Translations under genes and position numbers: made by a program
The notes under the pieces: generated by a model
Told to the model about the DNA's origin: nothing
Seen by the model: only the letters and a program-made list of their open reading frames with translations
Database searches by the model: none
NCBI RefSeq assembly: GCF_009800925.1
Contig: NZ_WOYF01000015.1
Coordinates: forward strand, 27,574 to 91,573
DNA from: Budvicia diplopodorum
GTDB taxonomy: Bacteria > Pseudomonadota > Gammaproteobacteria > Enterobacterales > Enterobacteriaceae
Direction of reading: 5' to 3'
DNA: 64,000 nt
Shown: positions 1-7,752 of the stretch, piece by piece
Position numbering within the stretch: position 1 is the first letter of the stretch
How the letters are laid out: every line of letters begins with the position of its first letter

Positions 1-627
1 CAGAATAATCACCCATATTTTGGCCGAACCGGCGGTCGGAAACATCCATACCATAGTGGCAATCAGCCAGCCGGAGAGGATCCCGCCTAAGAACATATCT
101 TTGCCGCTTTTTTCCATCATCGCCTGAGACAGGGTTAAGAATGCTTTTTGCATTTCTACGCCAAATACCGAAAAGTTAACCAATACCCATGCAATGACGG
201 CGGTACCGATCAGATTACCGAGCAGGACTATTCCCCATAGCCTCAGCAGGATAGCTAAATTTTTGGCCGTGGGTTTTTGTATCACCGGCAGGACGGCAGT
301 CAGGGTGTTTTCAGTAAATAGCTGCTGTTTAGACATAATGACAATAATAAAGCCGAAGGTATAACCAAAGCTTTCAATTAGGTTGGTGAAATAGCTTTGT
401 TGAAACACAGTATGAAAGTTAGCTTTGGCTATTAGCGAGATTCCAATCGATAAACCGGCAGCAATGGCTGAGAATATCAGGGCAACAAAGTCACGTTCTA
501 GCTCTTTATGGCCTTCTGCCCGGATCTGTTCATGCACGGCGGCGGCCGGTGAGGGCAATTTATCTTCGTCGGTTTCGATACGATCGCCACGTTCTTCTTT
601 AGCTTCCACGCGTATTTTATCTTTCAT
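1..627 (-). CDS. yfdC: YfdC-like formate/nitrite-transporter family membrane protein (3' end cut off)
   Basis: Translated from the minus strand starting at the ATG at 627, the product begins with a charged, hydrophilic stretch of about 45 residues and then runs into hydrophobic segments containing the phrases AIAAGLSIG, NLIESFGYTFGFIIVIMSKQQLFTENTLTAV and SGWLIATMVWMFPTAGSAK in shorter pieces. These are hallmarks of the FNT channel family, and the hydrophilic N-terminus matches E. coli YfdC. The gene runs off the left edge of the window, so about a third of the usual ~310 residues is missing. Family members conduct small anions; the substrate of YfdC itself is unknown to me. The call to YfdC rather than FocA/NirC rests on the long N-terminus and the QQLFTENT motif. 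Confidence 0.85.
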   Translation of the reverse strand, partial: MKDKIRVEAKEERGDRIETDEDKLPSPAAAVHEQIRAEGHKELERDFVALIFSAIAAGLSIGISLIAKANFHTVFQQSYFTNLIESFGYTFGFIIVIMSKQQLFTENTLTAVLPVIQKPTAKNLAILLRLWGIVLLGNLIGTAVIAWVLVNFSVFGVEMQKAFLTLSQAMMEKSGKDMFLGGILSGWLIATMVWMFPTAGSAKIWVIIL

Positions 628-816
628 ATGGGTTCTCTGGTAATTTCGCGGCGTTATACGATATTAATAACGCTGAGGGTTAATCAATAATGAAGCCATT
701 TTGAACATCATTGAATGAAACGTGCGGGGCGTCTAATGTGTTGTTCTGATTGGAAGTATAGATGAAAAATCACCAGGCTAACGCAGTAGGGCTGGAGTCA
801 GCCCATGGTTTTTGCT

Positions 817-1365
817 TTATTGCGACTCAAACTCCCGGCAGATCAGGGTGATGCTTTCCGATGGTAATAACTCCTGCGTTAAGCGACAGAACGATTGCCC
901 TTGCTGACGCTGATGAAAACGGCAAAACTGGCATTCACCAAAAAGACGAACCCCTTCCCGCAGCTGAACCTGCCGTAATAACCCCATTAGCTGTAGCTGA
1001 AGTTCCTCACCGCCGCTGGGTAACGCAGACTGTACTTTGGCGATGTTATCTTGTGATAACGCACCTTCGATGGCCTGTCTGGCTTTGTCGGTCAGAAAAA
1101 GCAGAACTTTGCGTTTATCTCCGGGGTGGGACTGCCGGTAAATCAGCGCTTTTTCTTCCAGCTTTCTTAACGACTGAGAAACCGTTCCTTTCGTCAGGCC
1201 TAAGTATTCGGTGACGGATCCAGGCGTGTTCGAATAATGGTTACAGCGCAGTAAATAATAAAGTGCATTAACCTGCACCGAGGGAAGAGACTCTAGCAGC
1301 GAATTTCGGCGAAATCCGCTCTGCTGTAGGTTTGCCAGCCTTTCTAGTATGTCAAATAGCGTCAT
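817..1365 (-). CDS. MarR-family transcriptional regulator with C-terminal cysteine cluster
   Basis: The product (182 aa from the ATG at 1365, preceded by a GGGGG ribosome binding site; a longer frame reaches 1434 but lacks one) has a winged helix-turn-helix of MarR type around residues 35-100, with LTKGTVSQSLRKLEEK as recognition helix region and GDKRKVLLFLT as wing. The C-terminal 40 residues are unusual: Cys145-x2-Cys148, Cys160 and Cys176 form a cluster that could bind zinc or an Fe-S centre or act as a thiol switch. It is divergent from a CxxC thioredoxin-like gene, and two palindromes in the shared promoter are likely its operators. A redox- or metal-responsive repressor is inferred. Confidence 0.85.
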   Translation of the reverse strand: MTLFDILERLANLQQSGFRRNSLLESLPSVQVNALYYLLRCNHYSNTPGSVTEYLGLTKGTVSQSLRKLEEKALIYRQSHPGDKRKVLLFLTDKARQAIEGALSQDNIAKVQSALPSGGEELQLQLMGLLRQVQLREGVRLFGECQFCRFHQRQQGQSFCRLTQELLPSESITLICREFESQ

Positions 1366-1389
1366 GTTTCCCCCAGATTTTGGCCAATA

Positions 1390-1404
1390 GTATCGATTCG
1401 AAAC
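1390..1404. promoter_or_regulatory. putative MarR operator 1
   Basis: GTATCG-ATT-CGAAAC, an imperfect copy of the perfect palindrome at 1444-1458 and 54 bp from it, centre to centre. It lies just upstream of the regulator's start, suggesting autoregulation. Confidence 0.55.
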
Positions 1405-1443
1405 CATATTGACAAGGAAGTAATGGTTTTGCACTATTCAGTT

Positions 1444-1458
1444 GTATCGAACCGATAC
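1444..1458. promoter_or_regulatory. putative MarR operator 2
   Basis: GTATCG-AAC-CGATAC, a perfect inverted repeat with 6-bp arms and a 3-nt spacer, 29 nt before the thioredoxin-like start codon. Its position would let the divergent MarR-type protein block transcription. Confidence 0.65.
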
Positions 1459-1486
1459 CAATTACTAATAAATCGAGGAATTAATT

Positions 1487-1720
1487 ATGACTACAGTAGC
1501 AACGTTTTATCATGCGGGCTGCCCGGTATGCATTAGTGCAGAACACGGCATTGTTGATTTACTGGATAAGAACGTCAAAGTGGACATCGTGCACCTCGGC
1601 GAACGCCCGGATCAGATCAAGGCAGCCGAAGCGGCCGGAGTGAAAAGCGTTCCGGCGCTGGTGGTTAACGGCCAGCCTATGCACATTAACTTTGGTGCCA
1701 GCCTGTGTGACCTGAAATAG
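1487..1720 (+). CDS. small thioredoxin/glutaredoxin-fold protein
   Basis: A 77-residue protein with the redox motif Cys12-Pro-Val-Cys15 directly after the first beta strand and a cis-proline signature (SVPAL, about residue 55). This is the minimal thioredoxin fold seen in short glutaredoxin-like proteins. A third cysteine (Cys74) lies near the C-terminus. No signal peptide, so it should act in the cytoplasm as a thiol-disulfide oxidoreductase; its partner is unknown. It starts after a GAGGAATTAATT ribosome binding site, is monocistronic and is divergent from a cysteine-rich MarR-type regulator, which suggests redox-controlled expression. Confidence 0.85.
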   Translation: MTTVATFYHAGCPVCISAEHGIVDLLDKNVKVDIVHLGERPDQIKAAEAAGVKSVPALVVNGQPMHINFGASLCDLK

Positions 1721-1761
1721 GGTATAAGGCAGTTTGAGCATCGGGTTCGCTTTTCTGTAAG

Positions 1762-1793
1762 ATCCTCTCCTTTATGGGCAGAGGATTTTTTTT
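1762..1793 (+). terminator. Rho-independent terminator of the thioredoxin-like gene
   Basis: ATCCTCT / AGAGGAT stem with a C-G rich 11-nt loop followed by a run of eight or nine T residues, starting 41 nt after the stop codon. Confidence 0.8.
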
Positions 1794-1820
1794 GAGCCGT
1801 TTCTATCACCGGCCAACGGG

Positions 1821-2945
1821 TCACCGCTCGGGCTTCAGGCTGACCATATATCCAGACTGATAAGGCACCGGCAGAAACGCCTGATGCAGGCGGTGGAAGG
1901 TATTATCCGGGTCGAGATGGGCAAACTGTTGCGGGTAGATCCATTTAGCTATCTGCTGGATGGCGATAACGTCATACGGGCTATTGTAGAACTGATGCCA
2001 GATGGCGTAAAACTCGCCGTTTTGCCGTGCGGGGCTGCTGGTGTAGGCCGGACGCGTGGTAAACCAAGCCAGTCTTCTGCGTGATTCCGTAATATCGGTG
2101 CCCGGTCCAAGAGGGATCCATCGTCCTCCGGGCACGAATGCCTGAAAGTTGCCGCTAGTCAGGATCACAACGTCAGGACCGGCGGCGAGAACCTGCTCCG
2201 GGTTGACGGTAAAAAAGGAGCCCGGCGCCAGATTTTCAGCAATATTATCGCCACCGGCCAGCCGCAGAAAACGCCCAAAGCTGCCTTTTCCGAAGGTCAT
2301 ACAGCACTCCTCGGAGTAGCCTCCCAGCCGCTCCAGAAAAACCCTAGGCTTAGGCTGAGTGACGTTGGCCAGCCCATCGCTCACGCGTTTAAGTTCAGCT
2401 TCTCTAAACTGCAAATAGGCCTCTGCCCGTTCCGTCTTGCCAAACAGCTGACCGAATAACCGAACGGTGGAAGGAATATTCTTTATTGGATCGTAACGAA
2501 AATCGACATAAACGATAGGGATCCCCGCGCGGGCAAGGGCCGCTTCATAGCCCGCATCCATAATCGCAGTGCGGGCATCCATATTCATGATAACCACGTC
2601 GGGTCGTAGCCGAAGGGTTTGCTCCACGTCAAACGTGCCCTGTTCGCTCCCGCCGAAGGTGGGTAGCTTTTCCAGCGCGGGAAAGCGTTGGCGATACTGC
2701 TGCCAGGTGGCGGGATCTGACTGGATCAGGTCCCGTCGCCAGGCAACCAATCGCTGCGCCGGATTCTCCTTGTCAAGCATGGCAACCAGATAAAGCTGCC
2801 GCCCCTCCCCGAGGACCACCCGCTGAACCGGCAGTTTCACCGATACGGTTCGCCCCAGAAGATCAACCACCGGGGTAAGGGATTGCTGCGCCTGAACTAT
2901 GCCAGCGCTAAGCAGCGACAGGCCGAGTAAAATGTGTTTTAACAT
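1821..2945 (-). CDS. periplasmic iron-siderophore binding protein (FepB/TroA type)
   Basis: A 374-residue protein with a clear signal peptide (cleavage expected after AQA, residue 20) and the bilobal helical-backbone binding fold of iron-complex ABC transporters: an N-terminal lobe ending near the long helix that begins IKNIPSTVRLFGQLFGKTE, then a C-terminal lobe with PDVVILTSGN. It is the last gene of the siderophore operon and its start overlaps the MFS stop in a TAATG junction, so the two are translationally coupled. No permease or ATPase gene lies in this locus; it must share an importer encoded elsewhere, for example the one at 29.9-32.6 kb, which has its own binding protein. Confidence 0.85.
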   Translation of the reverse strand: MLKHILLGLSLLSAGIVQAQQSLTPVVDLLGRTVSVKLPVQRVVLGEGRQLYLVAMLDKENPAQRLVAWRRDLIQSDPATWQQYRQRFPALEKLPTFGGSEQGTFDVEQTLRLRPDVVIMNMDARTAIMDAGYEAALARAGIPIVYVDFRYDPIKNIPSTVRLFGQLFGKTERAEAYLQFREAELKRVSDGLANVTQPKPRVFLERLGGYSEECCMTFGKGSFGRFLRLAGGDNIAENLAPGSFFTVNPEQVLAAGPDVVILTSGNFQAFVPGGRWIPLGPGTDITESRRRLAWFTTRPAYTSSPARQNGEFYAIWHQFYNSPYDVIAIQQIAKWIYPQQFAHLDPDNTFHRLHQAFLPVPYQSGYMVSLKPER

Positions 2946-4153
2946 TATTGATATCCTTCAGGCTGGCCGTTCGGCCGAGAAGCGCGGTTGATCCACAGCG
3001 CGATGGCGAAAGTGATGGCGTACATCAGTGCGACGCAGACAAACAGCGTGGATAGCCCCGGCCACAGCAGCACACCTCCTCCGAGCGCAATACCGATAAT
3101 AGAGGCAAACTGGCTAACGCTTTGGGTGAGGCCCAGTATCAGGCTTTGGCTTTCTTCACCCACCGAGCGGGAGATCAGAGCGGTCAGCACCGGCGTGGTT
3201 GCGCCAAGCAATATGCCCCACAGAAAATAGAGGATGACGAACCATCCGGTCTGCCGCACGGCGGCCAGTATTAGCGTCAACAGCGCGCAGGCGGCGACAG
3301 CACCCAGCAGGCGTTGCAACGAAGCGCGACGATCGCAAAATTCAAACCAGCGCGCCCAGAGCGTGGCGGAAACGATGACTCCGGTAGCCTGTAGACCGTA
3401 CGCCAGCCCGGTGAGCCAGTTGGCGGCATTGAACGTCTGCGTGACGTAGAGTGAAAAAGGCATCTGCGTCACCATGCGGCTCATCAGCAGCAGTCCTAAA
3501 ATTATCAGTAAGCCCACCACCGGATGCCCGAGGTGAAGGCGGCCAGCCGGTACAGCAGCGCAGGGCGTTTGTGGGTTGCGCACGCGGTCATTGGGTAAAA
3601 ACAGCGCGACCAGAAGCGCGCACAGCGCACAGATGATAGCCGCGCTCAGGTTGATCCAGAAAAAGCTCAGCAGATCGAGAATAGCGCCACCGATAATGGC
3701 ACCGGCCAGCGAGCCTGTGTTGGTGGACACCTGTAGCCAAGCGAACAGGCGGGTGCGCTGTGCGGCCGGTACCATCGCGATACCGTAAGCCTGTGCCGGA
3801 GCGATATAGCCAGCGCAGGTGCCCTGAATAAAGCGCAGCGCCAGCACTAACCAGACATCGTTAGCGAAGGCGAGGGCCAGTTGAGTGAGGGCCAGGCCCA
3901 GCAGTGCGCGGATCATCATCGCTTTATTACCGGTCCGCTGACCCATTTTTCCCCAGAAGGGGCCGGTCAGCATAACGCCGAGCATCGGGGCGATATAGGC
4001 TCCGGTGCCTACTACGCTCAGAAGCTCTTTAGACGTCATGGTCGCCAAATGCAGCGGCCAGAACGGGCCGCTCATCTCCATCGCCCCCATTGAGAGCAAC
4101 TGGATAACGAACATAAACTGGACAATAAAAAACACGCTGCCGGTTATACGCAT
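2945..4153 (-). CDS. MFS transporter, probable siderophore exporter
   Basis: A 402-residue, twelve-segment major facilitator protein. I place the start at the ATG at 4153 (MRITGSVFF), which overlaps the upstream gene by 10 bp and starts directly with the first membrane helix; the open frame continues to 4234 but the extra residues are not hydrophobic and lie inside the neighbour. Motif A-like GPFWGKMGQRTG follows the second helix. By position between biosynthetic genes and a binding protein it corresponds to SbnD, PvsC or AlcS in other NIS-siderophore loci, which secrete the product; the role here is inferred from that context. Confidence 0.8.
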   Translation of the reverse strand: MRITGSVFFIVQFMFVIQLLSMGAMEMSGPFWPLHLATMTSKELLSVVGTGAYIAPMLGVMLTGPFWGKMGQRTGNKAMMIRALLGLALTQLALAFANDVWLVLALRFIQGTCAGYIAPAQAYGIAMVPAAQRTRLFAWLQVSTNTGSLAGAIIGGAILDLLSFFWINLSAAIICALCALLVALFLPNDRVRNPQTPCAAVPAGRLHLGHPVVGLLIILGLLLMSRMVTQMPFSLYVTQTFNAANWLTGLAYGLQATGVIVSATLWARWFEFCDRRASLQRLLGAVAACALLTLILAAVRQTGWFVILYFLWGILLGATTPVLTALISRSVGEESQSLILGLTQSVSQFASIIGIALGGGVLLWPGLSTLFVCVALMYAITFAIALWINRASRPNGQPEGYQ

Positions 4154-5313
4154 GACGCTGCGGCTTCCTGCAATGGCCACTCGTCGGGCAGAGAAACGTG
4201 CGGCGGGGCATTTCCCATATAATCGCGACACCACAGGAATATTTCCCGCATCTGGGGCACCGGTACCCGCAGCCGGTCTCCGAGCGCCACCAGCAGGCCC
4301 AGTCCGCAGGCAATATCCTCCTGAAACACGCGATGCTGACGATCAAACTGATAGCCCGCCGTACCGTCCTGCGGGAGCAACGGCAGTGAGATCCCATGGT
4401 AAGCGCGGTTGGTTCGCAGCGTGCTCAGCAGCGTACGCCGGTCGGCAATCTGCTCGCCGTAGGCCTCGACAATCTCCTGTAGCAAGGGTTGAACGGAGGA
4501 CAGATCGATTCCCAGCGTCGTTTCGGCCGCCCGGCAAAGGGCCTGATTCTCTGCGTCGCAGCGGGCAAGAAAATAGGCACCCAGCTCCGGGCAGTCGTTC
4601 CACCAGCAGGGAATATGGCTGAAGGCATGGTTATGCCACTGGCCCCACGGACCAATCAGCCCATAGATCACCGCGCTGTGCATAATCGGGTTGCCCGGCG
4701 TGAGGGTGATTTCCAGATAGTCGTGGAGCAGTGAAACCGGGGCTTGGTACAGCCGCCGCAGGTGGCTCAGTAACATTTCCGCCTGCTCGCGAGTTTGGCG
4801 GCGGTGGGTCGCGACATAAAGCTGTGATTTAGCGCCGCCAAGGCGCACGCTGCGCCCCGGCTTGAGATCGAACGCAATGTGGGGAACGTCTTTCATTCCC
4901 CATAGCACCACGTTGCCAAGATGGCCCAGCCAGCGTTCTGCCAGCCAGTCAAAGCCGTTAAAGCCGGGAATAGCGCCGACAAACACCGGTTTATGGCGGG
5001 GCAACGCCGGTGCCAGGCTTTGCAGCACGCGCTCACGTGCGTGCGAAGGGGCGGTAACGATCGCGATGTCGGCATCGCGGCAGCCTTCTTCAGGGTTAGC
5101 GGTAACGCAGGCCGGCGTTGACGTGAGTTCGCTGCCGTCCGGTAGCCGAGCGCGCAGGCGTGCGCCGCTATTGCGGTAAAGCGCAGGAATGCCGGTCTGG
5201 CCGCTGAGCAGCGTCACCTCTACGTCGGGACGCTGGCCGAACAGCACGGCGGCCAAGTGGCCCGTTCGCCCTGCGCCGCATATCGTCACTTTCAGCGGCT
5301 GTCCGGCGCTCAT
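4144..5313 (-). CDS. opine (octopine/nopaline-type) dehydrogenase in siderophore operon
   Basis: A 389-residue protein with an N-terminal Rossmann fold (G13-A-G15-R-T-G18 after a hydrophobic strand) and the alpha-helical C-terminal domain of the octopine/nopaline dehydrogenase family; the conserved family stretch LEITLTPGNPIMHSA is visible around residue 205. Opine dehydrogenases join or split a keto acid and an amino acid through a reduced imine using NAD(P)H. It follows an SbnA-like synthase with a 4-bp overlap. In staphyloferrin B synthesis the product of SbnA, itself an opine-like N-substituted glutamate, is split by SbnB to give L-2,3-diaminopropionate; SbnB belongs to another family, so this protein may be its functional replacement. 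That role is inference. Confidence 0.8.
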   Translation of the reverse strand: MSAGQPLKVTICGAGRTGHLAAVLFGQRPDVEVTLLSGQTGIPALYRNSGARLRARLPDGSELTSTPACVTANPEEGCRDADIAIVTAPSHARERVLQSLAPALPRHKPVFVGAIPGFNGFDWLAERWLGHLGNVVLWGMKDVPHIAFDLKPGRSVRLGGAKSQLYVATHRRQTREQAEMLLSHLRRLYQAPVSLLHDYLEITLTPGNPIMHSAVIYGLIGPWGQWHNHAFSHIPCWWNDCPELGAYFLARCDAENQALCRAAETTLGIDLSSVQPLLQEIVEAYGEQIADRRTLLSTLRTNRAYHGISLPLLPQDGTAGYQFDRQHRVFQEDIACGLGLLVALGDRLRVPVPQMREIFLWCRDYMGNAPPHVSLPDEWPLQEAAASCV

Positions 5314-6329
5314 GACAGCGGCTCTCCGGATGCGGGCAGCGCAAACCAGCTATCGAGCCTATCCCAGACCTCCGGCGATATCAGGCCCCGCGCTTTCAGC
5401 CACTCTTCGTTGAACACCGTATGCAGATACTTTTCGCCGCCGTCGGCAATCACCAGTACCACATTGCCGCTGATGATCCCTTGGTTAAGGTAATCCAGCG
5501 CTTTATAGATTGCACCGCCGGTGGAGCCCCCGACCAGCAGGCCAAAGCGACGGGCGAGGTAGCGCGCGGTTTCAAAGGCACAGGCGTCGGAAATCTGTTC
5601 GCCATAGTCAATGCAGCTGTAATCCAGTACTAGCCCGACGGTATCGCCATCGGGGGTGCCGGTTCCGGACTGATAGTAAGGTTTGCCCGGTTTACCGAAC
5701 ACAATGGAGCCTTCGGGCTCGACCGCGATGGTGATAGTGTCCGGATTGTGAACCTTCAGGCCGTGAGCAATACCGGTCATCGACCCTCCGGTGCCGACGC
5801 AGCCTACCCACGCATCGACGCGCCCAACCTGCCCGATGATTTCACGCACCAGATCGGCATAGCCACCGGCGTTGGCCGCATTGTCGGACTGATTCATAAA
5901 TATGGCACCCGGAATCTCATCGGCTATTTCTGCGGCCATGCGTTGACGTTCGACAACGGCGACTTCATTTTCACCGTAATCGCCTTTGACATAGCGAATT
6001 TCTGCCCCCAGCGCCCGCATAATGGCGATTTTGTCCTGAGCGGCATGATGGTCGACCACCGCGATAAAGCGCAGCCCAAACTCGATGGCGGCCAGCGCCA
6101 GCCCGATGCCGGTGTTGCCGGACGACGATTCAATAATGGTACCGCCGGGATGGATACGCCCGGCCTTCAGCGCCGCAACGATCATGTTTCTCGCCATGCG
6201 GTCTTTCATGCTGCCGCCGGGGTTATTTTTCTCGACCTTGAGATAAAGCCGAGCGTCTGCCTGCGGCAAGGGCAACTGTACGATTGGGGTATTGCCGATT
6301 AAATCTGTGACTTTGCTGAAAATCATCAA
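5310..6329 (-). CDS. SbnA-like PLP synthase (cysteine synthase family)
   Basis: A 339-residue fold-type II PLP enzyme. The PLP lysine is Lys42 in NPGGSMKDR, the substrate loop is SSSGNTG near residue 68-74, and a glycine-rich phosphate loop GTGGSMTG follows around residue 180. The length and the sequence after the active site resemble SbnA, which condenses O-phospho-L-serine with L-glutamate as the first step to 2,3-diaminopropionate, more than they resemble CysK/CysM. Context supports this: it lies between a group IV decarboxylase and an opine dehydrogenase in a NIS-siderophore operon. It starts 8 nt after the decarboxylase stop, and AAGGAG lies a few bases before the start. Confidence 0.85.
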   Translation of the reverse strand: MMIFSKVTDLIGNTPIVQLPLPQADARLYLKVEKNNPGGSMKDRMARNMIVAALKAGRIHPGGTIIESSSGNTGIGLALAAIEFGLRFIAVVDHHAAQDKIAIMRALGAEIRYVKGDYGENEVAVVERQRMAAEIADEIPGAIFMNQSDNAANAGGYADLVREIIGQVGRVDAWVGCVGTGGSMTGIAHGLKVHNPDTITIAVEPEGSIVFGKPGKPYYQSGTGTPDGDTVGLVLDYSCIDYGEQISDACAFETARYLARRFGLLVGGSTGGAIYKALDYLNQGIISGNVVLVIADGGEKYLHTVFNEEWLKARGLISPEVWDRLDSWFALPASGEPLS

Positions 6330-6337
6330 CTATCTCC

Positions 6338-7741
6338 TTACTCATCAAGAGAAAATGCCAAACGGCGCAGTGGGGTATGCCAAGCGACCAGACGCGTTGG
6401 TAGCGGATGGCGGTGGAAACGGTTTTCCAGCAGATCCATCTGGTAGCCTGCGGTGTTAGCAAACACCAGCAGATCGCCCGGCTGCGGCAGGTGGCGAAAG
6501 CGCACGAGGCGGTGAGCGATCACATCCTCATCCAGACAGCTGTGCCCGGCGATCCAAGCTTGGCCGAACGGAGCGGGCTGCGCGTCGTTGGCGCAGCGTA
6601 CATGGATGGGATCTATCAGGAATTCGGAGTTAAACCAAGTCTCACAGGCGCTGAAGCTACTGCCCTCAACGAAAATAACGTGGTGACCATCCGGCTGGGG
6701 GCGCGTTCGCACGACGCGAAAAATGGTGACGGCGCTTTGATCCACCAGACTACGCCCGGGCTCTACGCACAGCGTTAGCTCTTCTTCCCGCAGTACGTCG
6801 GCTACCCGCCGCCCTTGCGGATCTTGCCCCTCAAGGAACTGCGTCAACCACTGCTCTGCGTTAGTTTCACCGCCGTACGGGTAGAAGCCGGTGGGAACGT
6901 TGGCGTTATGGTAGTCCGCTGGCTGCTGCCCGGCTATCCACGCGCGGTAGCGATCGCTGGCCAGATACTGGACCGGCAGGCCACCGCCAATATCAATGGT
7001 GTTCGGTCGAAGCCCCAGCGATCGGGATTTTTCCAGCAACGGCAAGAGATCAAAGAACGCGCTAATTCTGGAGTGGGCGGCATAGCCGCTGAGGTGAAAG
7101 TGAAAACCGACGAACTGCACCCGCGGGCAGGCGGCAATGTCTTCCAACGCCCGAGTGATTTCACCGGAGGTTAAGCCAAAGCGGCCGTGAGCGCTGGCCT
7201 CGGGGCGCAGACGCAGCAACAGGCGTACGCTGCCGGAGGGCGGCAGCCAGCGCGCGGTTAGCGTCATGATGTCATTCAGTTCCTGCGGCGAGTCGACCAC
7301 AATCTGGACATTGTGCAGCATCAGCTCATGCAAAAAATCCGGCGTTTTGGCAGGCCCGGTGGCGCAAAGGCGATCGCCGCGCAGCCCCGTTCGCAGGGCA
7401 TCCTGTAATTCCTGAAGGCTAGAGATATCCGCTCCGGCGCCCGCCGCCGCTGCCGCTTGCAACAGCGCCTGCGACTGATTGACTTTGACGCCGTAAAAGA
7501 AGCGTGCCCGAATGCCAAAACGGGCGGTTGCCGCGGTCATTGCGGCCAGATTTTGCGCCACCGTGTGCGGCCAAACAACGTTTAGCGGCGAGCCGTACAT
7601 TTCCGTCAACCAGGCGACGTTTTGCGCCGATTGCTTAAGCCAGTCGGCGATGTTCTGTTCCAGATACGGCGGCAAATCCACCGGCATCACGGTATGCCAC
7701 CGGACCGGCGTTGCGGGCGTGGTGTTAAGTAATAGCGTCAT
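6338..7741 (-). CDS. PLP-dependent decarboxylase, fold type III (SbnH-like)
   Basis: A 467-residue protein of the Orn/DAP/Arg decarboxylase group 2 family: PLP lysine Lys86 in YGVKVN, the glycine loop IDIGGGLP, EPGRSLVD binding the cofactor phosphate, and the conserved GHSCLDEDV near the C-terminus that supplies the catalytic cysteine and aspartate. In NIS-siderophore loci such enzymes (SbnH, AcsE, PvsE, FslC) decarboxylate a diamino acid or its citryl adduct to the amine used in condensation. It lies 11 nt downstream of the receptor gene, so it is probably co-transcribed. Confidence 0.85.
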   Translation of the reverse strand: MTLLLNTTPATPVRWHTVMPVDLPPYLEQNIADWLKQSAQNVAWLTEMYGSPLNVVWPHTVAQNLAAMTAATARFGIRARFFYGVKVNQSQALLQAAAAAGAGADISSLQELQDALRTGLRGDRLCATGPAKTPDFLHELMLHNVQIVVDSPQELNDIMTLTARWLPPSGSVRLLLRLRPEASAHGRFGLTSGEITRALEDIAACPRVQFVGFHFHLSGYAAHSRISAFFDLLPLLEKSRSLGLRPNTIDIGGGLPVQYLASDRYRAWIAGQQPADYHNANVPTGFYPYGGETNAEQWLTQFLEGQDPQGRRVADVLREEELTLCVEPGRSLVDQSAVTIFRVVRTRPQPDGHHVIFVEGSSFSACETWFNSEFLIDPIHVRCANDAQPAPFGQAWIAGHSCLDEDVIAHRLVRFRHLPQPGDLLVFANTAGYQMDLLENRFHRHPLPTRLVAWHTPLRRLAFSLDE

Positions 7742-7752
7742 GGCTGCTCTCC

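Noticed and set aside
861..1214. Plus-strand frame of 117 codons opposite the MarR gene
   Set aside because: Fully antisense to a recognised regulator, no ribosome binding site, no domain.
4005..4622. Plus-strand frame of 205 codons
   Set aside because: GC-rich shadow of the MFS and opine dehydrogenase genes; composition is Arg/Pro/Ala-rich without pattern.
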